A stretch of DNA of 64,000 nucleotides, taken from positions 1 through 64,000 of the forward strand of contig CAMXCT020001664.1 in NCBI GenBank assembly GCA_947184155.2. The letters are read 5' to 3'. The notes beneath the pieces were generated by a model. It had not been told where the DNA came from. It saw nothing but the letters and a program-made list of their open reading frames with translations, and ran no database searches. Made by a program: the position numbers and the translations under genes. Position 1 is the stretch's first letter. Each line of letters opens with the position of its first letter. The DNA is from Cladocopium goreaui. Lineage: Eukaryota; Sar; Dinophyceae; Suessiales; Symbiodiniaceae. Shown piece by piece: positions 45,850-58,600 of the stretch.

Positions 45850-47219
45850 ACATAATATATATATATGTATATATGTATATATATATATATGTATATATAT
45901 ATATTTATATGTATATATATATATAGTTACATTAATATATATATACACCCTGGTTAAAACAAACACATGTAAAACCAACGAAACCGTAACAACAAATAAA
46001 CCATACACAATGATAAAAGAAACCGTAAAACAAAAATACAGCAAACACAACAAACGCACCAAACAAAACAACAAAGGAACAAAGGAACGAAACAACAATA
46101 ACAACAACGACAACAACAAGCGTCGCACCTGTTCCTCCGGCAGACAGCCCCCGACGGGCGCTTCCCAGGCACCATGGTGGACGCAGGCGAAAATGACGTT
46201 GCTTCCAAGGTCCTCCCCGATGTGAAGAACCAAAAAAACAGACCAGTTATACATGGAATATTTCCTACATATGTAGACATGAAATATGCGTATATAAATA
46301 TATATATATATATATATTAAATATGTATGTATATGTATGTATATGTATGTATACGTATGTATATGTATGTAAATGTATGTATGCGTATGTATATGTATGT
46401 ATATGTATGTATATGTATATATGTACACGTGTGTATATATATCTATGTATATATATATATATGTAAATATATATATATATGTATTTGTGAATATATATAT
46501 ATATAAAAGTATATATGTATATATGTATATATGTATATATGCATATGTGTATATGTATATATATATATATGTATATATAAAAATATATGTATATATGTAT
46601 ATATGTATATATGTATATGTATATATATAAATATATATGTATATATATGTATATATAAATATATATGTATATGTATATATATATGTATGTGTATAAATAT
46701 ACATATATACATATGTATATATGTGAATATATGTAAATATATATGTATATATGTATATATGTATTTTTTTTTATATCTGTATATATGTATGTATGTATAT
46801 ATGTATATATGTATAGATGTATATATGTATATATGTATATATGTATATATGTATATGTGTATATATGTATATGTGTATATATGTATATATGTATATATGT
46901 ATATACGTATATATATATATATATGTATGTATATAAATATATAGATATATTTATATGTATGTATATAAATATACTTATATATATGTATATATGTGTATAT
47001 ATGTATATATACATATGTATATATGTGTATATATGTATATATATATATATATGAATATATATGTATATATGTAAATATGTATATATGTATATGTGTATAT
47101 ATGTATATATGTAAATATGTATATATGTATATATGTATATGTGTATATATGTATATATGTATATATGTATATATGTATATATGTATATATGTATATGTAT
47201 ATATGTATATATACATATG

Positions 47220-47253
<34 letters not shown>

Positions 47254-47292
47254 TGTATGTATGTATGTATGTATGTATGTATGTATAATATA
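45850..47292. repeat. Large TATATG / TATG microsatellite, interrupted
   Basis: More than 1.2 kb of (TATATG)n and (TATG)n. A GC-richer island at about 45950-46260 interrupts it. Confidence 0.95.
46125..46225 (-). CDS. Possible exon island inside the TATATG block
   Basis: The minus strand reads HIGEDLGSNVIFACVHHG then AWEAPVGGCLPEEQ, ending at a possible donor (CAG|GTGCGA). Its composition differs sharply from the surrounding repeat. It has no linked exons, so it may be a relic. Confidence 0.25.
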
Positions 47293-48024
47293 TATTTATG
47301 GATCAACAATGGGGCAGTCACCCATGCTGCTTTTAGAATGGGCACATGATCCTTTACACCTTCTTGTAAATGTTTAAGCTCATGGGCATGTAAGGACGTA
47401 ACAATGGTATTCCAAAAGGACATGATTGAAATATGAAGATGCGTTCATGAGTGTATGTATATATAAACATATAAATGGCTCAGCCTTTCCGCAGAGTTCT
47501 TGTTAAAACAAATAAATATGTACACACTAGACACGCATGAATGGTAGATACGAAAGGATGCCAACTGCTTAATGACAAGAACGGCATGGAATATACAGAG
47601 ATATCAAACACAAAACTCAAAAAACATCAACAAATCAGCAAAAGGTAACGATGCGAGTTAAACATAATCTGAATGTCCTCCCAACAAACAAGTTTCAGTG
47701 TCGAAGTTCCCTTCCACGCAACTCCAGTTGATATCTGTTGATTGCATCAGTCCAAAACTTGCGACTAAAATCACCTCTGGTCGGGTTAGCCACTATTTAT
47801 TGAACCCCCCAAAAAAGAGATCATATTTATATGTTCAACCCTCGTGATACTCGATTTGGACCTCGGCTCACAGGTCCGGCCCGCCTGTGTCCGAACTTCA
47901 CGTTCGCTGTCCTGCCGGATCAAACTTTTGAATTTTGGTTTGTCCCAAACGGGCGATAAGGGTCCCCCAGAAAAGCAACAATGCATCAGATTGTGGGTTA
48001 CTTACTTTTGTCATACACACCCAA

Positions 48025-48303
48025 ATGTATACATATACATACATATATACATATACATACATATATATATATCTATACATATACATATATAGAAATATGT
48101 ATATGTATAAATGTATGCATGTATGTTACATATATATATACATACATATACATATATGTATATGTATAAATGTATGCATGTATGTATATATATATATACA
48201 TATGTATGTATATCATATATATATGTACATATTACTATACATATATATATATATATGTATGTATGTAAATATTATAAATACATATGTATATATATATATA
48301 TAC

Positions 48304-48334
<31 letters not shown>

Positions 48335-48710
48335 CATATATGTACGTACGTATGTACGTATGTATGTATGTATGTACGTATGTATGTATGTAGGCAGGTA
48401 GGTAGGTATGTATGTATGTATTTATGCAATTATGTATGTATGTATTTTTGTATGTATGCATGGACGTACGTATGTATGTATGTATGTGTGTATGTATGTA
48501 TATTTGTATTTGAATATATATATATATGTATATATAATTATATGTCTATGTATATATATAAATAAAAATATGTATATATATATATATATATATAACTATA
48601 TGCATATATAATTAAATATAATTATATATGATCAAATTTGATTATATATGATCAAATATGATTATATATGACTATATATGATTATATATGATTATATATG
48701 ATTATATACC
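48025..48710. repeat. CATA / TATG / ATGATTATAT repeats
   Basis: (CATA)n, then (TATG)n with ACGT variants, then about ten ATGATTATAT-type decamers up to 48710. Confidence 0.95.
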
Positions 48711-48829
48711 CAGTGGATCGAATGTCTGAAATTATTCCTTACATTCAACGATGTCAGAAATATTTGCTACATTGCCCTGCGTATAGCCTGAGAAACGACA
48801 TTCATTTATGACTTTTGTCTGGTGCCCAT

Positions 48830-49102
48830 TTATGGGTTTCCCCCCTTCTCACAACTCACCAATCCCAATTCCAAATCTTCATTTTTCACACTTTTCGGCT
48901 TCCGCCGGTAAGCACCAAGGCGAATCATCCATCTGCCTAGGACTCTCAACTCCAGCATCCTTCGATGTACACGTCGACAGAGCCCTTTTATAAAGCCTAT
49001 GCAATCCTTATCCACAAAGCAATGGTACTTGCGGCAATTGTACCGCTCCCATCGCATGAACCAGGCCAGCTCCTGGAACGCCTGAGATGTTTTAAGACTC
49101 AA
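48830..49102 (-). CDS. Possible exon, doubtful
   Basis: Minus-strand open frame with CRRVHRRMLELRVLGRWMIR and AYRRKPKSVKNEDLEL. It is not low-complexity, but splice sites and family are unclear. The overlapping plus frame is open too. Confidence 0.2.
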   Translation of the reverse strand: MSLKTSQAFQELAWFMRWERYNCRKYHCFVDKDCIGFIKGLCRRVHRRMLELRVLGRWMIRLGAYRRKPKSVKNEDLELGLVSCEKGGNP

Positions 49103-49481
49103 AGAAGGTCATTATTCCAGAGAAGACCCTTCAAAAAATCACCCTTTCAGGTAGCTGAAAAGAAGAAAGATGCCACTAGTTCAAAGCAAATCCAGGGCAC
49201 ATGGTGCTTCGGCTTGAACGGCCATCGAAGGGAACCCATACGTTGATGATTCTGTGCCAGAACAGTGTAGGCTAGATGTTGATTTGCTGTAACTTGGATA
49301 GCCACAACAAAAATGAATAGAGTCAGAACACAGGATCATTTTCATCCAGCCCCCTTGGAACATCTTCATTAAACCCTGTTAAAGCCACATATATATATAC
49401 AAAAACACGTACAGAAACACTTTACCAGGTCACTTCATACTGCAAGCCCAAATTTCATCCGCTTGCTGCTGACTCAGATAG

Positions 49482-50367
49482 AGCATTCATAGCCTAAGAA
49501 GGCATGGTGCAGAAGGCTGACAACTTCAAACACGACAATCGAAGCAATTTGCTAGTGTTTTCTGACAGAAACAGTGGTCTACAACTTCCTGAAAGAGCTG
49601 TGGCAATGGCCATGCAAATATCTACTGGCTGCTTCAGCCTAGAAACACCCAGCAGAGCATCCTCTTCAAGGGAATCAGCTGGCAATGAAGCCATCAGCGG
49701 TAGATTGGGATCAACTAAGCCCAGCTTGCAAGCATAAGGATATCAATTCACGCTAATTCACGCTAATTCACGCCAAAACCCAAAGTCATAAATGAATGTC
49801 TGTTCTGAGAGCTGACATTGGGCACAATGTATGGTCTCATATATGACATTCATAAATGGTTTTCACGCTAATTCACGCTAATTCACGCTATGAGATCCCC
49901 AGAAATCCCATGAGGGGTCATTTATATGGGGATTTCTGGGCGTGAATTAGCGTGAAAACCATTTATAATGTCATATATGAGACCATACATTGGGCCCAAT
50001 GTCAGCTCTCAGAACAGACATTCATTTATGACTTTGGGGTTTGGCGTGAATTAGCGTGAATTAGCGTGAATTGATATCCTTATGCTTGAAATCGAGGCAT
50101 TTGGCCGTAGGAAGGGGGTGCAAGCTGGGCTTAGTTGATCCCAATCTACCGCTGATGGCTTCATTGCCAGCTGATTCCCTTGAAGAGGATGCTCCGCTGG
50201 GTGTTTCTAGGCTGAAGCAGCCAGTAGATATTTGCATGGCCATTGCCACAGCTCTTTCAGGAAGTTGTAGACCACTGTTTCTGTCAGAAAACACTAGCAA
50301 ATTGCTTCGATTGTCGTGTTTGAAGTTGTCAGCCTTCTGCACCATGCCTTCTTAGGCTATGAATGCT
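49482..50367. repeat. 886-bp inverted repeat with ORF-bearing arms
   Basis: The ends AGCATTCATAGCCTAAGAAG (49482) and CTTCTTAGGCTATGAATGCT (to 50367) are exact reverse complements. Identity runs through the arms to a centre at about 49905-49950, where CCCAGAAATCCC pairs with GGGATTTCTGGG. The right arm carries about 35 extra bases (around 50090-50125). Inner parts have three CGCTAATTCA units on each side. The outer arms share a 60-75-codon open frame. Only a few base differences were seen, so the two arms are young or are being homogenised. Confidence 0.92.
50071..50355 (+). CDS. ORF in the right arm of the 886-bp inverted repeat
   Basis: 94 codons ending MASLPADSLEEDAPLGVSRL, then KQPVDICMAIATALSGSCRP and LRLSCLKLSAFCTMPS. 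The matching frame on the left arm is minus-strand 49694-49494, with LL in place of PL. The antisense frame (MVQKADNFKHDNRSN) is also open in both arms, so coding is not proved. Confidence 0.3.
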   Translation: MISLCLKSRHLAVGRGCKLGLVDPNLPLMASLPADSLEEDAPLGVSRLKQPVDICMAIATALSGSCRPLFLSENTSKLLRLSCLKLSAFCTMPS

Positions 50368-50379
50368 GCTATCTCTGGT

Positions 50380-50469
50380 GCTGCCCGGCGCAATCATCAG
50401 CCATCCCAGTCGTTCCCAGTCACCCTATGATAATATTAATATATATATATACACATAACATATAATATG

Positions 50470-50500
<31 letters not shown>

Positions 50501-51821
50501 ATAATACAATAATATAATGCATATCTGCTGGCATGGGCTTGGGGGGGTGATGGCACCTTCTGAAGCTTCAACGGAAACACCACAAAAGGTGTCAAAGCGA
50601 CATGTTGCAGTTGCTCGCTGCATTCAGAGATGGAAAAACTGCAGGTTTTTTGGTCATGATGGATCATTGATTGGATACAACAGGTTTATCGATGGATCTC
50701 ATGAACATATCATGTTGATCATGACAGTTGAAAGATCTGAGCATGATGATATGAGTTCAATTCTAGTAATATCACGTGAATAATCCATGAATCTCACATA
50801 AAATTCCATTTATGACTTTTTTGGGGTAGTCATTAATGAACGTCTGTTCTGAGAGCTGACATGCTGAATGTAGCGCCTCAGGTGCGACATTGGCCATGTA
50901 GTGAATAATGTGCTACAGGGATCTATATGATTATATATGACTATATACATATATGCATATATATGTACATGCATATGTATATATATATATATATGTACCA
51001 TCAACTTAAGCTAGCAAAGTGGACAAATACAGTGCAACCAACAACACTTGGGATCTGTTTGACAAATTGGGTATGGTATGGCCGGCATGGCTCAAAACGA
51101 CCACCCATAGCAGCACTGTGGTTGGATGGGCTGGATGCTGCTCCTGCATGTCAATCAAAACCAACAGGAGAACACGGCCAACTGCTGCAAAACGCCCGTG
51201 AAGTGCTGAATACAAATCTGGAATCTGTGCCACTTCTTGTGTGCCATTGACCTCAGATGTCGGGCCGCAAATATCTGCGCATGCACGAAACTCCTGTGTG
51301 AGGGCGTCGAAGTGTGTGCCTCCTAGCTGAACCCATTTTCAAAGATGGCAAACTTCGGATGCCCCTTAGAAAACAGTTTCTTTAAAGTCTGGTATTTTGT
51401 CTCCCTCCAACAACATGGCTCAAAGTCCAAGGATCAACATGGATCAATCCTTTAATCATTGATCTAAAGCTAAAACCAAGTTGCCACTCGGATAAAGAGA
51501 AGGTTTTCCTCGAAACCGGGGCCGGTGGTAGTTGACAGATCGTATACTGGGACCCCTTCTTCAGGGGTGGTGAATTCATGGAGGTTTTCCTCCGCCGGCC
51601 TGCTGGCGTGTCACACGTGGATCTTTCGTTTGCGCTGGGCTCAACTCTGCCCACGTTTCGCCCCCCGCTTGGGAACACGTTTGCTTTTTCCATGTGTTTT
51701 TGTTGCTGTGTTTTCCATGGGTTTGCTCCGTCGTTCTGAAAAATCCAATCCCTGAGATATAGGTGGCATGTCCATCCACTGGTTTTTTATGCAGAACACC
51801 TTTTACACGTGCAACCTTTCC

Positions 51822-51854
<33 letters not shown>

Positions 51855-52820
51855 ATACTATATGGCCTTTTCCAAAACCGTGGTTTACACACAGGCTTAG
51901 GTTTGAACTTAAGCTGCTAGGCATTGATCAAATAGTACACAGATGTATACAGCATGGGTTGGTTAGAACACTCAAATGTTTTTTCCTTCACCCGAAAATG
52001 AACCGCTTTTCTTTGTACAATGCGATCGTCTCACCCAGCATTGGTTTGGTTTCCACATCCCAACTATCTCAGGTACATTGTACCTATTAATTTCATACAT
52101 TAATGTCAACTATAGTTGGTTCATGTTGGTTATATGTTGGTTATATCATGTTATATCTGGTACCAACCATCTTCAACTTCTGACTATCCTTGGGCCTTCA
52201 GGGTCGTGGAATCGTGGTTCGGCCACCTGTTTTTCATAGCCCTGACCACAAAAAATAAGAGTCCGACACAGTGACCTAGGATTTTCTCACCCAAGACATA
52301 CGAAATTTGGGAAGTGAAATCTCACAATCTCCATTAGCAATGTGATTTCCCAGTGACATCTGAACGATGGAACCCCGCAGGACGCGCCCGTATACAGAAA
52401 CCCTGCTTTGCATAAAATATTCACAAAACAACATGTTTCACACAAAACGCTGTTCTACACAAAAACTGTGTTTTACACACACAGTATGGTTTTACACAAA
52501 AACAATGTTATTGCTTGGCCTGCGCAAGCGCTGCGGCTTGCAGGATCGCTCTTTCCATGGTGACTGGCCGAACACGCCGAAGGCGGTTAAATAGGACATT
52601 CATCTATAAATGGTAGATTTTTCCATTACCACGTTTGATTACTGGAGGGTACATATACATGCACTGAGAGCCATCATATCCTAGTTGCAGTGGAGTATAG
52701 TTGAGTCATGGCCGACTTCCCAACCATTGATGGGTTTGCCGAGCAAGATATGGGAGTATTGAGAAAACTGACCAACCAAAATGGAGATAGAACCAACCAA
52801 AACAAGGGTATGACAGGGTA
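50380..52820. other. Region with scattered exon-like scraps and microsatellites
   Basis: TA runs at 50434-50495 and 51822-51855. A degenerate copy of the inverted-repeat core (TCTGTTCTGAGAGCTGACA) lies at about 50838-50856. Exon-like scraps: 50590-50640 (KVSKRHVAVARCIQRWK) and 51019-51200 (NTWDLFDKLGMVWPAW), plus strand. No gene model could be built. Confidence 0.4.
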
Positions 52821-52824
52821 TAGT

Positions 52825-53312
52825 ATGATATATTAAACATAATACTATGATATACTATGATATAATATGATATAATATGATATAATATGATATAATATGA
52901 TATAATATGATATAATATGATATACTATGATATACTATGGTATAAAATGATATAATATGATATAATATGAATTAAAATGATATAATATGATATAATATGA
53001 TATAGTATGATATAGTATGATATAATATGATATAATATGATATACTATGATATCATATGATATAATATGATATAATAATATAATATGAAATAAAATGATA
53101 TAAAATGATGTAATATGATATAATATGATATGATATGATATACTATGATATACTATGATATAATATGATATAATATGAATTAAAATGATATAATATGATA
53201 TAATATGATATAGTATGATATAGTATGATATAATATGATATAATATGATATAATGTGATATACTATGATATAATATGATATAATGATATAATATGATATA
53301 ATCATACGAAAC
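52825..53312. repeat. TATGATATAA decanucleotide repeat
   Basis: About 48 units of GATATAATAT / GATATACTAT with occasional GAATTAAAAT. Minus-strand frames read as Ile/Ser/Tyr repeats. Confidence 0.95.
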
Positions 53313-53319
53313 CAAGATC

Positions 53320-54387
53320 GGTTTCTTGAACTGCCCTTGACATAGGGATACCCCGTGTTGGCCAACAGAATGACGAAATCCCGGCATCCTGCGCCATGGA
53401 GGTAGCCAAGCAGCATTCCGCATCTGCAGAAATCGCTGCTTCCGCCGGTCGAAGGTCTGTCGCACCTGACCCCATGTAGGAAACACTGGTGAAATCAGAA
53501 AACATATGGAGATAAACATCGGAAAACAAGACAAACCACTATGAAACCATAGTACTGTAAACCATGTCAAATGATATTAGCTACTGTACTCATTTGATTT
53601 GATGCGGAAGGCTATCTTGTTGTTAGTTTTGCGATCGCATATTTAATATAGTTTCCTCAGCCTAAAAAAACAACGGGCCTCTCTGCATTGGAGGTGGTAA
53701 GTCACATCTTTCTTCAGAGCTGTCCGGAGTACCTTTTCCTCCTTAATGGGAATCCTCCTCCCATTCGGATGGAAAACAAAACAAAGAGGTCAAAACACAA
53801 AACAAATCATCATTGGCCATATATTCAATGAAATCCCCATTTTACATATTTTAGGCGGTTGAATCCCGAAACAATCTTGGGGCATTCCACCTTTTTTAGT
53901 CCACCCCCCTGGGGCACGGCCTGAGGGTCGCTAATGTCATGGTGCCAAAAAGAGCCACCCCAGGTGGTTGGAAAGACCTGCAGACCGGCCACATCATGAA
54001 CTCGTTCTTCCCAATCCAGGAAGTCCTGAGCTTTGCCAATCAGGAGTTCCACTGAGTTCCGCCTTTTTTTGTCATGCTGAATCACTGGATTGGTTTACCA
54101 TTTTTTTGGCACTGTTTACAAGCAGAAGTACTGCAAGCCATTGTTGCAAGCCATAGTTGTTGCAGTGATTTGATGGGATTTGTGCGGCTTTTCCTGCGAC
54201 ATGTTCACTTAAACATCTTAAACCACCCACGGGACTGGTTTCCGGGACCAGCCCAGCGGTTTTTCCGACCCCTCCTGGAAGCCGTTCCGCAGCAAATGCG
54301 TCACACCCTGCCCATTGGAGCGGATCCAATCGAAGGGCCCTGCCGCCTCGCGGAGACCCAACTTCTGGATCATATTCGCCACAGCAC
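53320..54387 (-). CDS. DUF1796 (papain-like cysteine peptidase family) protein, partial exon set
   Basis: Three exons. About 54387-54245 follows TTGCAAG and reads AVANMIQKLGLREAAGPFDW then IRSNGQGVTHLLRNGF; the AAGPFDWI-type motif is the hallmark of DUF1796. About 54063-53860 reads IGKAQDFLDWEERVHDV then TTWGGSFWHHDISDP, where the HHD resembles the family's conserved histidine block. 53465 to about 53320 reads VRQTFDRRKQRFLQMRNAAW, like the RR-x2-RF segment that follows. Exons for the N-terminus (SxGxxC) and the C-terminus are not identified. Order and spacing match the family as I recall it. Known members are poorly characterised; peptidase activity is predicted, not shown. Confidence 0.65.
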
Positions 54388-54789
54388 CTTGCAAGGGCCC
54401 AAAATGGTGAAAATACTCAGATTTACTGACCGGCTCAGTTTTGGAGGGTTTACTGAACCCATGAAGATAGTAGGAATGGTGTATTACTGGGTCTAACACA
54501 TTATAGCAAATGCTAGTTCAAAAGACTGCAACCATGTAAATGGTTGATTTAGACCTGAATGGATATAAATGGTAGTTCAAGGGATCAACTATTTGACCGG
54601 CTGATTCCCTGGATTGAGTTCTGGGGGAAAAATGTAGGATATAGGGGTTTGATGCTTGGAGTGCTGTGCCAAGCCTGGGGATTCCAAGCTAATCTTTAGC
54701 GGTAGAATTTCTATCTGGGACATCTCCCAGTATCATTCCCACTTAGAATGGACGCAAAGGGTTGCTAATCAGGATATGTAAACATATGT

Positions 54790-55285
54790 ATCGATGTAAT
54801 CTATATATATAGTATGCGTATATATACATACAGTATATATAGTATATATATATTATATAGTATATATATATATACAGTATATATATACTATATATATATA
54901 CATATTAGCAAATACTATGTATATATATATATACACATACACAGTATATACGGTTCAGCATAGAGTATACATTCCCAATTTTCAGAAAAGCATGGTCCTC
55001 CCAGAGTTTCACTCGCGAGCGAGGGGCAATAGGACCCCAAGCTGACCAGACTGGTCTTGGACAGGAAATGCTTCACCCCGGGCAGCTCCATCCCCAACTG
55101 TTGCCTGGAAATGTTGGACCAAAAGACCAAGGGTATAGATATATATATGTATATATATATATATACACACACACTCTGTATGTATATATATATACATGTA
55201 TATATATATATATATATATGTATGTATATACATATATTTATTGCGTATATATTTATTGCGTATGTGTGTATATATATATGAGTGG
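54790..55285. repeat. TA / TATG microsatellite patches
   Basis: (TA)n and (TATG)n runs at 54800-54950 and 55138-55280 around a non-repetitive 170-bp segment. Confidence 0.9.
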
Positions 55286-55611
55286 ATTATAATCATAATA
55301 TTTCACTAACCTGAAATAAGGCTATTTGGGGATAATTCCCCTTACTAACCATGATTCCAGTGAGGTCGCAATGAGGTCGTTATAATTTACCCAGATATAT
55401 GTATATGTATATATATATATATACATACATATACATACATACTGAGTGGAAGCCAATGGGAGCTGATGAGGGGTTAAGCAAAGTCTAGACGGGTCGGTAT
55501 ATGGTATACAATAAACAAGACATGAAGATACGCGTATTTTCAGGTGATGCCAACAGAACTTTGGGGATGATTCCAGAATCCGGATCATTATCTATGGATG
55601 ATTCTCATGAT

Positions 55612-55660
55612 ATCCGCCGACCCCGGCCTTCGCTAAGGCCGGGGCGGCGCCTGGGACCAC
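55612..55660. repeat. GC-rich hairpin at the edge of the large array
   Basis: CCCCGGCCTT CGCT AAGGCCGGGG makes a perfect 10-bp stem with a 4-nt loop (about 55621-55644). It is preceded by ATATCCGCCGA, and ATATCCGCCGACCCCGG recurs at the far edge of the array (about 59440). Confidence 0.85.
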
Positions 55661-55679
55661 CGCAGGTGTGGACCTTGTC

Positions 55680-58600
55680 CTCTTCCAAACCCTCCAAACC
55701 TTTACCCTTAAGCAGCTTCCCCAACAGGCACCCCAGGGCCAGGGCCACAGCAATGACTTTCTATGAGCTTTCAAAGCTGCCGTTTGCCAGCCTGCAAAGG
55801 ATCCAAACTTCCAAAATTCCAAACACCTTCCCCAACATGCACCCTAGGGCCAAGGCAACTTCCCCAACAGGCACCCCAGGGCCAGGCCACAGCAATGGCT
55901 TTCTTAGGGTTTCAAAGCTGCCGTTTGCCAGCCCGCAAACCCTCCAAAACTCTCCAAAACTCTCCAAACCCTCCAAACCCTCCAAACGCTCCAAACCCTC
56001 CTAAACCCGCCAAACCCTCCAAACACCGTCCCCAGCAGGCACCTCAGATCCACAGCAATGACTTTCTTGATGCTTTCAAAGCTGCCTTAACAGGGGGCCA
56101 GGGCCACAGCAATGACTTTCTATGGGCTTCAAAGCTGCAGTTTGGGGGGCCAGGGCCACAGCAATGACTTTCCATGGGCCTCAAAGCTGCAGTTTGCCAG
56201 CCTGCAAAGGATCCAAACTTCCAAAATTCCAAACACCTTCCCCAACAAACACCATCCCCAGCAGGCACCTCAGATCCACAGCAATGACTTTCTTGATGCT
56301 TTCAAAGCTGCCTTAACAGGGGGCCAGGGCCACAGCAATGACTTTCTATGGGCCTCAAAGCTGCAGTTTGCCAGCCTGCAAAGGATCCAAACTTCCAAAA
56401 TTCCAAACACCTTCCCCAACATGCACCCTAGGGCCAAGGCCACTTCCCCAACAGGCACCCCAGGGCCAGGCCACAGCAATGGCTTTCTTAGGCTTTCAAA
56501 GCTGCCGTTTGCCAGCCCGCAAACCCTCCAAAACTCTCCAAAACTCTCCAAACGCTCCAAACCCTCCAAAACCCGCCAAACCCTTCAAACACCGTCCCCA
56601 GCAGGCACCTCAGATCCACAGCAATGGCTTTCTTAGGCTTTCAAAGCTGCCGTTTGCCAGCCCGCAAACCCTCCAAAACTCTCCAAAACTCTCCAAACGC
56701 TCCAAACCCTCCAAAACCCGCCAAACCCTTCAAACACCGTCCCCAGCAGGCACCTCAGATCCACAGCAATGACTTTCTATGGGCCTAAAAGCTGCCGTTT
56801 GCCAGCCTGCAAAGGATCCAAACTTCCAAAATTCCAAACACCTTCCCCAACATGCACCCTAGGGCCAAGGCAACTTCCCCAACAGGCACCCCAGGGCCAG
56901 GCCACAGCAATGGCTTTCTTAGGCTTTCAAAGCTGCCGTTTGCCAGCCCGCAAACCCTCCAAAACTCTCCAAAACTCTCCAAACGCTCCAAACCCTCCAA
57001 ACCCCGCCAAACCCTTCAAACACCGTCCCCAGCAGGCACCTCAGATCCACAGCAATGACTTTCTATGGGCCTCAAAGCTGCCGTTTGCCAGCCTGCAAAG
57101 GATCCAAACTTCCAAAATTCCAAACACCTTCCGCCAGCCTGCAAAGGATCCAAACTTCCAAAATTCCAAACACCTTCCCCAACATGCACCCTAGGGCCAA
57201 GGCCACTTCCCCAACAGGCACCCCAGGGCCAGGCCACAGCAATGGCTTTCTTAGGCTTTCAACCTTCAAACACCGTCCCCAGCAGGCACCTCAGATCCAC
57301 AGCAATGACTTTCTATGGGCCTCAAAGCTGCCGTTTGCCAGCCTGCAAAGGATCCAAACTTCCAAAATTCCAAACACCTTCCCCAACATGCACCCTAGGG
57401 CCAAGGCAACTTCCCCAACAGGCACCCCAGGGCCAGGCCACAGCAATGGCTTTCTTAGGCTTTCAAAGCTGCCGTTTGCCAGCCCGCAAACCCTCCAAAA
57501 CTCTCCAAACCCTCCAAACGCTCCAAACCCTCCAAAACCCGCCAAACCCTCCAAACACCGTCCCCAGCAGGCACCTCAGATCCACAGCAATGACTTTCTA
57601 TGGGCCTCAAAGCTGCCGTTTGCCAGCCTGCAAAGGATCCAACACTTCAAAAATTCCAAACATCTTCCGCCAGCCTGCAAAGGATCCAAACTTCCAAAAT
57701 TCCAAACACCTTCCCCAACATGCACCCTAGGGCCAAGGCAACTTCCCCAACAGGCATCCCAGGGCCAGGCCACAGCAATGGCTTTCTTAGGCTTTCAAAG
57801 CTGCCGTTTGCCAGCCCGCAAACCCTCCAAAACTCTCCAAAACTCTCCAAACCCTCCAAACGCTCCAAACCCTCCTAAACCCGCCAAACCCTCCAAACAC
57901 CGTCCCCAGCAGGCACCTCAGATCCACAGCAATGACTTTCTTGATGCTTTCAAGGCTGCCTTAACAGGGGGCCAGGGCCACAGCAATGACTTTCTATGGG
58001 CCTCAAAGCTGCAGTTTGGGGGGCCAGGGCCACAGCAATGACTTTCCATGGGCCTCAAAGCTGCAGTTTGCCAGCCTGCAAAGGATCCAAACTTCCAAAA
58101 TTCCAAACACCTTCCCCAACAAACACCATCCCCAGCAGGCACCTCAGATCCACAGCAATGACTTTCTTGATGCTTTCAAAGCTGCCTTAACAGAGGCCAG
58201 GGCCACAGCAATGACTTTCTATGGGCTTTCAAAGCTGCCGTTTGCCAGCCTGCAAAGGATCCAAACTTCCAAAATTCCAAACACCTTCCCCAACATGCAC
58301 CCTAGGGCCAAGGCAACTTCCCCAACANNNNNNNNNNNNNNNNNNNNNNNNNNNNNNNNNNNNNNNNNNNNNNNNNNNNNNNNNNNNNNNNNNNNNNNNN
58401 NNNNNNNNNNNNNNNNNNNNNNNNNNNCCCAGCAGGCACCTCAGATCCACAGCAATGGCTTTCTTAGGCTTTCAAAGCTGCCGTTTGCCAGCCCGCCCTC
58501 CAAAACTCTCCAAAACTCTCCAAATGCTCCAAACCCTCCAAAACCCGCCAAACCCTTCAAACACCGTCCCCAGCAGGCACCTCAGATCCACAGCAATGAC

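Noticed and set aside
43700-48600. Long Tyr/Ile/His/Met open frames (up to 326 codons)
   Set aside because: They fall wholly inside TATATG, TATG and TATATAATGA repeats and are translations of simple sequence.
55621-55644. GC-rich hairpin resembling a bacterial terminator
   Set aside because: No T-run follows and the context is eukaryotic.
55900-57000. CCCTCCAAA runs resembling telomere repeats
   Set aside because: The dinoflagellate/plant-type telomere unit is CCCTAAA; this is a 9-mer nested in a larger unit and internal to the contig.
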